NCBI RefSeq assembly: GCF_000764305.2
Contig: NW_025937992.1
Location: 282,358 to 346,357 of the forward strand
Source of the DNA: Hyalella azteca
Lineage: Eukaryota > Arthropoda > Malacostraca > Amphipoda > Hyalellidae
Direction of reading: 5' to 3'
DNA: 64,000 bases
Program-made: the position numbers and the translations under genes
The notes under the pieces: generated by a model
The model's database searches: none
What the model was told of the DNA's origin: nothing
What the model saw: the letters and a program-made list of their open reading frames with translations, nothing else
Shown here: one piece after another, positions 49,665 to 60,799 of the stretch
How positions within the stretch are numbered: the first letter of the stretch is position 1
How the letters are laid out: each line of letters begins with the position of its first letter

Positions 49665-50299
49665 TACGTCGTGTTGTCTTCTCTGCTTTGCTATGTATGG
49701 TCCCTAGAACTTGCAAAATGCAAACAATATTGGTTTAGATGAAAGCTGATCTTTTACCGTCGATTAACGGTTAATGACTTTGGTCGACGAAAACAGTTGA
49801 GGTTACTATATAAGAAGAGTGCCGGAGACGGGCGCGGATGCTGACTTTTACAGGTCATCCGTTTTTGTCGTCGACAGGAAATCTTGAATTGTTTACTGCT
49901 GAAAAACTTGGAACTTCTGTAGGATTGTAAATTGAAGGAGTTGTAATCGTTGTGTTTGAAAATGGACTGTTGCATGCTGTTGGTTCTTAGATGAGATCCG
50001 ATATATTTTCGGCCGCTAGTCCCACATTCTTGATCATTTAAAATAGGCATACGTAAAATCATTTTACGTTGGTTTTATCTCATTGAAAACTAACTGTTCT
50101 TCCTCCTGCAAGTTTAACGCGATGGCGAAATTTCTGATTGGATGTATTAATGGAACTAACAAATGGAAATAAATAATAACAAACTCTTTCGGAAATAACA
50201 AAACTTGATTCAATTCAAGTTCCATGCATATTGGTCCATTAATTGGCTGAATTTAGATATCTTTGTTTAAGGTTTATTCTTATTTTATAGTAAAATAAA
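49665..50299 (+). terminator. hdc: Probable hdc 3' UTR with polyadenylation signals
   Basis: AATAAA occurs at 50168-50173 and again at 50294-50299, the first canonical signals after the stop codon. A TGTTATTG-type GU-rich stretch follows the second. A 19-bp palindrome (ACGTAAAAT, C, ATTTTACGT) lies at 50051-50069. Fly hdc has a long 3' UTR, so transcription may continue further. Confidence 0.45.
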
Positions 50300-52536
50300 T
50301 CATTTCGCTTCTTAGTTTTATACATAATTTTTGAGTCGCTCCTATTGTTGAAGTTTCGTGTTATTGAGAGCAGGTATATTATTCTTCAGCGAATTAATTT
50401 CGGACAAATCAAATTTTTCTGTTTCCATACTGGAGAACTTTTCCAATTCGCTTTATATTATTAAAAATGGATAATTCTTCTCACAATTCGTTCAGTTTCT
50501 TATTGTTTTCTTCATATTTTGCTTTGGAATGTATTCTCTTGCATGTTTTTGATAGTTTATATACTTCTCTGACGAGTACAACTTCGAGTATAGTTTCATT
50601 GAAGACTGTTGTATTTTAAGCTTCTACTTCTGTCTACGTTTATTGACTACACGTGTGCTCCATTGCTTTGTCGGATTTTGCGTACGAAATTTGAATCTTG
50701 GTTCTTGGATGAATTGATCTAATTTGTTAGCCTTATTTGTTCAGCCATTTCAGAAATTTTTATGCTGACTAATTATCCGGAAAATTTTTCATGCAGCTAC
50801 ATAGGAATTATTCACTTCACGAAAGTTGCTTCATCATTTGCATCATGGTTGCCGTCGCGGACTTGACACGGTTGCGTCTGCCTTGTTTTATTTTTTACGT
50901 ATTCCATCGAGTTCTTGAATTGGAGTTCTCTCGTTGATCTGAAATTAGTCCTTGTTCGGTTTTACAATTTTTCTATTGATTAACGGTATTTTCTCGAGTT
51001 TCGTCGTCGAATGTCTGTCTTATCAATGGGCAACGATGCGTCAATTATTGTCTATCGCCGTTTATTTCGTTTATAATCAACAAATAATTGCACCTAGGTT
51101 TCCATCCGAACACCATAGATTTTTTATTGCTGAATATGTGCTGAAAAATCCACGAGTTATAGAAACTGATCATCTCGATGTCTCGGCCAGAAGATGCGCA
51201 AGAAGCTGCGATTCAACTGTGGACAGTAAAGCTCTTGGAGAGCTGGCCCTGCTATGATCACAATGTCATGTAAGTCTTTCTCTCGCTCAGTTACTGAATT
51301 TTCAATTCATGTTTAATGATTAATTTCATTTTTTTTTTAATTTTCAATGAGTAAATGAGTAACTTGCGCAAGGAATGTCATGTTGTCTTTAAAAAGCTTT
51401 GATAACGGCAATCAGTTATTTTGATTGTCCCTGCTTTTCTTTGTTCTGTGCAATTGCGCGCAGTTTTTTCATGATCAATCAATGAATGCTTATTTAATTC
51501 ACTCCACGGATATTTGAAGTTATTTAACTTTTTAATATCTCTATTCCAGGATGGCTCTCTGTCTACTGGTGTTTTCGCCCGCTTCGCTCCGTGCTTTTGC
51601 CTTCGTTGCGAGCTGTGCTTCGAATGGAGACGACTCGGTCGTGAGCTTTATTTTTCGGAATCTTCCTATACAATATTTCTCAGTGAGATTCAATAGACAC
51701 TAATTCGGCCTTCTCACCTTTTAATTTCAATCGACTTATCGATCGTCAAAGTTATCAGTTCAGTGAATTTAAGCCTCGGCGAGATTCACTGTTTCACTTG
51801 TTGCGATATTCGATGATGAGCTGTTGGCTGGCGTGAATTGCCGATTCGAGGACCTGGGGCCACGTATGTGGTTGATTTGTTGATGACTGATGGCATAGGG
51901 TTCACCTGCGAATTTTTCGAGAACTAGTATAATGTCGTTAAATTTTTCAATAGCAAATATAATGGTCGGTGTTGTGCATATTAACGACTTTTTTCTCCGG
52001 CTGCTCAGCTATCATAACGAGGTTAGCTTACCAATTATTCAATGTGATGAGTCTAAGGCCCACTAAAAACTTTTGCTGCTTGTAAATGATACAGATGTAT
52101 AAAAATACCGCTAGTTACTAAGACTGTTCTTGCATTCGTTTCTTGTACATATCCATAGGTTTAGACGCAAAAATGTGTTTCGATGAAGTAAACAATTCAA
52201 ATGTATTTGAAAAATTCTGTAATTTAATGGAATTTGCAGTCGAGTCTAATTTTGGGGATCATATTTAGCAGCGAGTTGTAATCTATCACAATTGGCTGCC
52301 CCCAGAATTGGTGCAGAAGACTTTTTCTTCAAACTTCAATCATTATCAGATGCGTATTTCCTGCGCAGATGTGTGTTTTATAATCTCCGTAATTGGCTGT
52401 ATTAGTGCGTGAATTTTTATAATTGGACCGTTGTTATTGATAGGCTTCTCTGATTTAACTGCTAAGGTGGTTTAAGTTAACTAACGGTCAGCAAAACCCG
52501 GGACCTGATTGAAGAAGGCTGTTGCAATTCAAGTAG
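50300..52536. other. Downstream non-coding region
   Basis: Apart from the 51550-51640 island, only an open stretch at 50952-51257 stands out (about 100 codons, no ATG at its start, acidic and Cys-containing tail). I do not recognise it and do not call a gene. Confidence 0.35.
51550..51640 (+). other. Orphan exon candidate (91 nt)
   Basis: A strong acceptor (AATATCTCTATTCCAG, ending 51549) and a GTGAGC donor (GT 51641-51642) bracket a GC-rich 91-nt island in AT-rich surroundings. All three forward frames are open. One frame (phase 0 entry) has a dense Cys pattern, APCFCLRCELCFEWRRLG; another begins ATG with a hydrophobic stretch. It could be an alternative hdc 3' exon joined to exon 4 (phase 0), or part of a downstream gene. 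No family is recognised. Confidence 0.25.
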
Positions 52537-52878
52537 ATTGAGAGTAGCAGTTTTCTTGGCTTAATTCGCATTATTGGACGAGACAATGTCTATTCAAAAG
52601 TAGGACTCGTAGATCGTATTCAACTTAGTAAGGTGTTGCTGCATCAGATGCTTGTTCGTGACCGTGAGACATTGATGGTTGTAGTCATAGTGGATCTTAA
52701 ATGTAAAACTAATGACAAGGCAAATCCACAAATGTTCCGAGTTGATTTTACATTATTGTATAGTGAAAACGCTAAGAAAGGCGTAATGTTCTATGATGAA
52801 GTCATTGAGATTAGCATTCGAAAATTTTACCTGATCTTCTTCGAGGAATCCATGAGAATGGTTCCATGTTATCGATGA
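52537..52878 (+). other. Unassigned open reading frame, 113 codons
   Basis: Open from after TAG 52534-52536 to TGA 52876-52878; the first in-frame ATG is at 52648. The peptide has a balanced, protein-like composition (for example GRDNVYSKVGLVDRIQLSKV, then DKANPQMFRVDFTLLYSEN). No family is recognised. It could be an exon, a decayed transposon ORF, or chance. A tract of short ATGATAAAATGATCTAT-like repeats follows at 52880-52975. Confidence 0.2.
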
Positions 52879-52975
52879 TAACAAAATGATTTATTGAGAT
52901 AACAAAATGATAAATGATCAAAACGATGATAAAATGATCTATAACTGACGATAAAATGATCTATTAAGAATTCGT

Positions 52976-55900
52976 GTGTTATTATTTAGTTAGTAATTCG
53001 AAGAAAAGAATTTCTTGCGTCAGTCATTAGAGCATCACAACTCACTTTCTAACTCTTGAGTTCAGAAGAAATTCAACCAATTGCTTTGGTAGTGACATTG
53101 CCCTAACGGAAGCTACATTGTATGTGTATGGAGAGACGAAGCTTTGTAAAGCCTGCTCGATCGTAGGGCAGGGGTAAATGTTGCATACATTCTGTTCTCT
53201 TCCGCTTCAGAGAATTTAATTACATTTTATCTTGAACACTTGACTACTAAGGTAAGAAATGTTTAATTGGATTCTGTTCGAGCAAGAATTTTCATTCCTT
53301 TTTTGGCCTCTAAATGACGTCCATTTAATTTTGTGCTATATATTGCTGTTGCGTAGATGCCAATCAGAATCGATTCGCAATTTTAGGTTCAATGGCTTTC
53401 TTTGTAAAATTCTATCAAGTTCTTCTTTACGGAGACAAGAGTAATTTTTGTTATCGGCAATAGAAATTACGTTATTTGATTTCGTACTCTATTATTACTT
53501 ACGTTTATGATCGTTAATTAATGTAGCTGAACAACTGTTGCTTCACAGATTTTTTGATGGGATTTATCAATCATCATTCAGAAGTTTCTGGTCAATTTCT
53601 GTTCGTTACTCTTGGAATACTTGAAAATTTGTCTCTGGAATTCTTTCAAAATTCGTCGCGGTTTTGGATAATATTGCCTCTGCTAATTCGCGGGTAGGTT
53701 TATATGTGCAACTAATTTGAAGGCGGAAGAAGGTTTGTGAAATGGATCGGTATTTATAGTGCATTTTTACTCGCGGAACCCATATTTGCAATTATCGCAA
53801 TAAAGTCGTGCTTCTTTGTCAATTCTTATACAATAGTTTTATTCAAATCGAAATTCGATCAAATTATAAAATCGAAGTATTGATATTTGGTTATTAATTT
53901 TTGGCTCCATATTATTGTATCACGAATCATTGTCATCTGCTTATACCGTGCACTCATCTTATCATTTATAGAAGATCATGCAGTAACTCATACAAACTGG
54001 AATTTTTCATCTCATACCGGTAGTATTCTATATTTAACTCACAGATATCACCTCAATATCGAATTATTGGACTTTTTTAGAGATGTCTTGAATTGGGGCC
54101 GAGAAATGTGCGAAGTTAGAGATTATTCCTTCTGAATTAATTCTCACGACGAAAGTCTGTTATACGTACTTATTTAATTACGAAAACTGCCAGTAAAAAC
54201 ATTGACCAAATTCAGTAATACCGGTACTGCAGTTCAGCTTTTTGACAATCAGTTCAACTTTTTAACAAAAAATTTCTCGATATGAATTGGATCTATTGAT
54301 GAACATGAGTTGGTTATCATTCATTTTTCTTGTCAGCTTGTTAACGTTATATTTCGTCTCGGAGATATTCCTGTAAAAACCTACTTCAACAGTCATGCTT
54401 CAGTCTCTTTATCTCTGAACCTCTCTATGCGTTGTCATTTGACCACGAACTGGGGCTGAACCGACAAAAACAGACTCCTCGTTATTCATGTTATATGTCT
54501 TGATTTTCATGTGCTTGCTCATTTTCATCATTAGCATTTGTCGGGAATAGAGAAATCGATCGTTAAAAGTTAATTTTCCGCTTCGCAGTCATAATGTGTT
54601 TTTCGAATTTCCTGATTTTTCTAGCAGTATAAAATTTTCGTTCGATAGCTGACGACAATTTTAAGAGAAGATCAAAGTAGACAAAAAACTTTCTGATTAT
54701 TCTACTGAATTTTTTGACACATATTCACTTCTGTTTGAACCAATCATGAATTAGATTTTTAAATGATATTCATTGGAAAAAATTGAATTTATTAAAGAAA
54801 TTACCACCGAATTTAACATGCTATTTAGTATTTCTTCTTCCATCCATTGCGAGGGCACTACTTGAGATGCAAGCTTGTAACAGCACGGCCTCGGGCTGTG
54901 GGCGTCATTAATGGTGCGTTGATATGAGGTATTACCAATCATGATTCGTAAACTTTTTGTTCATGCTTCTCGCATCCAACCAACTAAAAGGACACGTTTA
55001 ACTACAGGAAATATCTGTTGGGTAAATACTGGAAAAGTATCCGAGCCAGTTCTTCTACCATTCATTACAATATTTTCAGCCAACAGGGGTTGCTGGATGG
55101 ATATTTTTTCACTTGTTAATCATGTCATGAAAGTTATTTTTTCCATACCTACATCGCACTATTCGAATATGAGGCCATTTTTACGAAAACCATCACATGG
55201 ATTGATAAACCTTGTATGAAAATTATCCTTGCATCTCTCCTTGCTTTCACATTTGTTCAGTTTCGAAATTTGTAAGCTGTGACAGCAGTCAAGTCTCATT
55301 TATATTTTTTCTTCATACAGTCTTTTGGACTGGCATATTTCTCTAATAAACATTGAGTAAAATCGCTTGATATTTCCCTATCCCAATTGGCTACGTAAGT
55401 GAACCTCATTCCATGTCGAAAGGTTAACTCACTTAGCAAGAATTTTTTGTTATTCAAACCGTTGACCATCACTAAATCTGAAGGCCCATCATAAAGTTTA
55501 GCTCACATCACCCTGCATTGATTTACTTTTCATTGTAGAAGATATTCTGTTGAAACCGATATTTACCTTCTTCGTCCTTCAAATTAGTTATAATGATGTT
55601 CTTGATGAAGCGGTCATGAAGATTGCCTGATCTCTCGATTATACTTAACTTCGAACTGAAGCCATTGACATGTGCAGATTCCGATAAAAAACATCGACTG
55701 TGGTTCCGATTAAAGTGCGAGATTATTACGTTCATGAGTAACCCGATTTTAGAAAAATTCGTTTAGAATGCTGCTTCGTTGGGAACGTTACGTACCCTTA
55801 GTTTTATTCATTTCATGTCGCATGAAAGCCTCTTTATTTACTGTAACTTCTCTGGGGTGGCAGATGTTGAGTGAACCAATTCTGTTTTGATCCGTTGCTA

Positions 55901-58900
55901 TTTGCAAATGATTAGTAGAATCGAAAAAAAATCAGCTTACTGCATAGTGCCTAAATCCTTTCAATGGCTCTATAGTTCATTTATAAAATCTGCTTGCAGA
56001 AACGTAATAGTTGAAATTAGGTATGAAAATATAGTAGTCGAAGAAAACGCTTCATAATTTACGAAAATGTGTTTTCTAATTTATTCCGTGTTACATCGAA
56101 TGATTCCCATACCATAAGATCACCTGAAGAACGGATCGCCTGAAACTCGCTCCAGAGGCAGTTTATTTGGACAACGTCTGCCTTTGCTCCAACAGACGAG
56201 GTAAGTGCTTAAAGATATGATAATATTGCAGTTCTTCGATTATTTCCTATTTTATTTCTCCGTTGCCCTTGCTCTTTTCTCACTCCTGTGTCAACGACTG
56301 ACACGTAATTCTCTGTTAAGCTACGAATGTAAATTATTATTATGTTCAAGTCATTATATGCCCCCTAGAATTATTTTAGCTTTAAGGTGGTACTCACGAT
56401 ATTGCGTTAACACGAGCTTTTCTCATTTTTTGAAGAAGGAGAGTTGCTTGGTTGCAATTCGCACTCCGGTGCCTGTACAAATCCCATAATTTTAAACTAC
56501 TATTAAGACTTGACGCTTTCGATCAGAATTTTCAACCTTCACTGGGGGCAAATTCTGATGTGATTGCGACTAGCCTTAAGATAATACTTGCAAGTCAGTA
56601 CAACTTCATCATGGAAATACATCAAATTCACTAATAAATAAGTTGATATTAATTGTACCGGGGACTTATTGATGAAGGTTTTTTGGACTTGAGGGTGCAT
56701 GATATAAATTGAAATTAAATGTTATGTGTAAAAATATTACACCTATTACGATGTTATTTGAAGCAAATTGAGCGCGCACGCGTATGATATCTGGATAATT
56801 TTCTGCAGTCTTTCTGACGGATTTGATACATTTGTTGTAAAATATAAACTTTCGTACGACGTTAGGTAGGTTTATTCATTACCTTGTTCATTTTGCGATG
56901 ATGCATTCACTGCAATCGCTGCTTATTAGGTCTGGACCGAGTGCTGAAAGCGACTATTTCCTCGATCCTTCTCTATCGACTCGGAATAAACTATCACTAA
57001 ATAACAGCTGTTACTGGCAAACGGAGTCTACCAGACATAGTGGTATCGATGGCGAAACAGTGGCAATGGGCAGAATGAAGCGAAAATTGAATTTTGCCAT
57101 GTGATCCATCTCGAAGTAATAATTAACTACATCTTGAATTTATCAAATTACTTGCGCTGACTTATGGCACGATGTCTTCTTACTAACATTTATTAGTAAT
57201 TTTCTTGAGATTTCGCACTAGCATTGTTATTCGCCAATCGGTAGTTTCTTGTCTCTGGGCTGTGACGAAGTTTTTTTATTAGCTTTGGAAGTTGCGTATG
57301 AAGATCAGATAAAATATCAGTATCCTGGCTTATTGAATCATGCGATCCTAACATCAATTATAGCAATTATTAGCACTGATCCCACTTCATCGTTCATTTC
57401 TAGGGTCCAAAGTATCGTATAAATCTTCTCACGGAAATCAACTTTTTTAGATATCCCCAGTCGCTAACAAAAATCGCCTTTATCTTGCCCTAAACTTTCT
57501 TTGATAGCCAAATAGTTCAGTGTTGAGCATCCTGCTATATACCACTCGAGAAACATAAATATCTTCAATAATTGCTTAGCTCAAAATTTTTTAAAAGCTT
57601 GCTTCATGCAATTTTTCAAATTTAAAATCGACTGAGACTTGAATTCATATCATGTATTATCGTCGCAGAATCTTTCCTCGAGTTTCCAGACTTGAACCTC
57701 TATTCCCAGTAATGACAAATTTATCTGTCGATTCATTCTGCCTCTGATATTCCCACCATTATTGTTGAGTTGGTCGAGCTGTGATAGATCAGTTCTTTGT
57801 ACTGGCAACATTAGAGGACTCGCTGTACGTAGTTATACATAAAGCACATGTGATCTATTCTTTAAAAAGTTGAAGTGCGTGATGAAGTATATGTAGACGG
57901 GTTTCGCGCAGCAATATATTGATAAAAAATTAAGCGATGTAAAAGCATTAATCCTAGAGATACGTATTTTTAAAGTCTTCCTTCTAGTTCGTCATTAGGT
58001 CCTCATTTCTCTCTTTTGTAAATATGTGTATCGATGTACGGAATGTAAGTATAATTGTATGGTCAGCTAGTTAGTAAAGGTTATCCACTTTCTCGATACG
58101 TTAATTATCGTCGTCTTAAAAAATACGTTGAAGTGAATGCACAATAATTGTCCAAAGGAAGGACTTCTGTAATTAGTCTTTGAAAAGCCACATCCAAAGC
58201 TATAGAAGGATTTCAAGGAAGAGTTATGAAAGACGATAATAATATTTGCTACCGAAAATATCACAGCATGGGAATTGAGCTTGCGCTCGCTAATGTTCGG
58301 TGAAACGGGTGTCGAATTTTGTTCTGCATCGACCTCATGGCAAAAATATCATTGAGAAATATATTCATAGAATCACTATTAAAATGCATCCAGTGGATTG
58401 TACGAATTTTTATTCCATATGATTCATGTGCGCTTTGCTGTTTGTTGCTATTTCGGGTATTGTGGCACCGGGGGATTTACTTTAGTCAATGATTTTGGTT
58501 GCGATTACCGACATGACGTAATACCTGATGATATCATATTTAATAGCCTCGTATTTGTCAACTTCTAGTTCGATTGGCGTTTTGTTGATGTTCAAAGTTA
58601 GTTTACCATTCAAAATCTCTCTAAGCAGACACACAAAATGTTTCGAAATCTACGGAACTTACTACGAGCATTTGATTTACTTTCAGTTGACACTAGCCAT
58701 AAAAAAATTGCATCGAATATTTTCGCTATGAAGGAATTAATATAAGTTCATCTAACACTGCTTGGAACCCGACAGCTAAGAATTTTTTCACGTTGAACAA
58801 AATGTATTTCACTTCTAGCAAATATTTGAAGAGAAATTTCAGACGCCCGTCATGCGGCAAAATATTACACATTCACGTTTGTAAAACTTCATATTACAGG

Positions 58901-58990
58901 ATAAGTTTTGGAAGCGAAAGTTTCTGTTCGGGTTATTTGCTAAGTGGCCGGTGTGTCAGAAACACAAAGGAAACACTGGGCTGAAGTTTT
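52976..58990. other. Mostly featureless downstream region
   Basis: AT-rich with many short ORFs and no recognisable domain. Only the 56119-56200 donor-linked island and the 56898-57104 ORF are worth note. Confidence 0.35.
56119..56200 (+). other. Orphan exon candidate ending at a consensus donor
   Basis: GACGAG followed by GTAAGT (GT 56201) is a full donor. The preceding frame is open from the TAA at 56115-56117 and reads NGSPETRSRGSLFGQRLPLL, leaving phase 2. The acceptor is weak (ATACCATAAG). The next open stretch on this strand (56841-57104, with an ATG at 56898) can be entered in phase 2 after an AG at 56868-56869, but that acceptor is also poor. No homolog is recognised. Confidence 0.2.
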
Positions 58991-58993
58991 GGA

Positions 58994-59349
58994 TCATGTG
59001 AAAATTATTCTTCTACTTTGTAGTTGAAAACGATGGAGAGAGCTGAATTCCTGAAAGAGTTGAATTCCTGAATTCAGTTGCCTACTACCGGAAGTGTATT
59101 CAGACTGCATGGCTCGTGCACAGTTGGAATTGTTCAGCCTGTACGTGGGGCATGACGAGGGGAAAAGTTTGGCCTTGTGTGAGAAATGAAATGTTTCTTT
59201 GGATTTAGTGCAATTTATGCTGTAGTATAAAAGTTTGCAAGCGTTGATACATAAATCGTTTTCTTGATCTTCCAAATTATTTTATAAAATGAATGTACAA
59301 AGTATTTACTGCAATGGCAAGGCAAAAATAAATCCATTCCATTACATTC
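58994..59349 (+). mobile_element. Possible LINE 3' end
   Basis: The stretch ends in AATAAATC, then CCATTCCATTACATTC (59327-59349). This is an AATAAA signal followed by CATTC-type short repeats, a style of terminus seen in some arthropod LINEs. There is no recognisable ORF2 upstream. Weak evidence. Confidence 0.2.
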
Positions 59350-59434
59350 TACTAAATTTTTTAATATTATCACATCGATTGACCTATGCAAAAGCTAATA
59401 ATTTCTCAATTTACTCCTTGATTCAAAGTAACGT

Positions 59435-59665
59435 CTATCTCTGATCCATAGACGTAACTAAATCGCCCAAAATATACCATATGCGAGTCCCGCGATTATT
59501 CAAGCGATCCCAGCTGCCCTGTGAGATGGCAATCTGACACCCGGCCGCTGTTACCCCAGGTTGACGCGTATCGTTTTCTAATCTGATTCTGATTCCAATC
59601 TTCCCTCGTAATGGAGGCACGTCTACTCCCGGATCATCTTCAAAGTTTTCTGGCTGATAGCTTGT
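59435..59665 (-). other. Minus-strand open frame, possible exon
   Basis: Seventy-six codons are open on the minus strand between TAG (59666-59668) and TAG (59435-59437). The sequence is richer in G+C than its surroundings and encodes protein-like residues (NFEDDPGVDVPPLRGKIGIR, later ISQGSWDRLNNRGTRIWYIL). Splice sites are weak and no family is recognised. Confidence 0.2.
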
Positions 59666-60640
59666 CTAAGTTACCTTGCAAGCTGGAGAACCGTGTAGGT
59701 TCTGCGTGGTTTTTGTTGGCAACAGAAATTGTGCATACGCTTGCAAAAGTCTTTTGTCGCCGTTTATTCTCTATTAAATAACAGCCCTGTAGCAGTAATT
59801 TTTCTTAAATTAGAAATATTATTAAATAAATGCAGATATAACTGAATGCTTGTAACTACGTGATAATATGATGTCGTCAGTAATCAATAGAATGAATTTT
59901 TAAAATGATAAATTCTAGAGAAACGGAATAACCAACTTTTTAACTTCATGTTAAAATCGGATTGAAGTTTCGACGAACATTTTAAAAGATTTCTTATTGA
60001 GGATACATTAGGAGAAGCAGTCATTCTCATAATGTTCTCTATGATAATCTTTCGAACTTGATAATTTGCTGTTGGACGGTTCCAATTGCAATTTCATTTT
60101 TTAATTGAATAATCTTCCTGACTGAAAGAATGATTTTATAGCTCAGCAATTTTTATTTTTGTTCATTAACTGTACTATCTTGCACATACTTGCTTTTTCA
60201 GGTAAAGACTAGCATTCAAATAAGATATGAAAGCTGACCAAGTGCATATGTAAACGTGTAACAACGCTGCAAATGTTCGGACTTTTTCACGGTGATAACG
60301 ACATTTTGAATAATTTTGTTTAATGATTTACTAACCGTTCAAATTTATATAGTATTTATAATATAATTTAGTTTCCTTACAAGTGGGATGCACGATGACC
60401 GGTCCTTCCCTTTTTCTTTGTGTTGCTTATCAGAAAATGGTTAATTTGATGCCAACTCTCTCTCAAAACAAAGAATTTTTGAGTTGCTAACAACTACGGT
60501 CTTGGTTCTGGTCTCGAACGTAAACCTTTTCAAACTTTTGTCCTTTTCAAATTGGAAGAGTGAGAACACTGGCGTGCCTTCAGGTCTTGTTACTAAAAAA
60601 ACATTTTTGACAGATGTAAAGCTGCGTCCTGAATTGAACA

Positions 60641-60799
60641 ACGATCACTTAACCACCTTGAGGAAGATCAAGTACGATCACTTAACCACCTTGACGAAGA
60701 TCAGAACGATCACTTAACCACCTTGACGAAGATCAGAACGATCACTTAACCATCTTGAGGAAGGAACAACGATCACTTAACCACCTTGAGGAAGATTAG
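60641..60799. repeat. About 32-bp tandem repeat, five copies
   Basis: Five copies of ACGATCACTTAACCACCTTG followed by A(G/C)GAAGATCAG-type ends start at 60641, 60674, 60706, 60738 and 60769 (spacings 33, 32, 32, 31). The overlapping short ORF is a by-product. Confidence 0.93.

Noticed and set aside
49665..49742. Stop-codon read-through extension as described for Drosophila headcase
   Set aside because: After TAG 49662-49664 the frame closes within 25 codons, so there is no long second ORF.
49754..50062. 102-codon minus-strand ORF in the hdc 3' UTR
   Set aside because: No domain, no promoter or splice support, and it overlaps the probable UTR of hdc in antisense.
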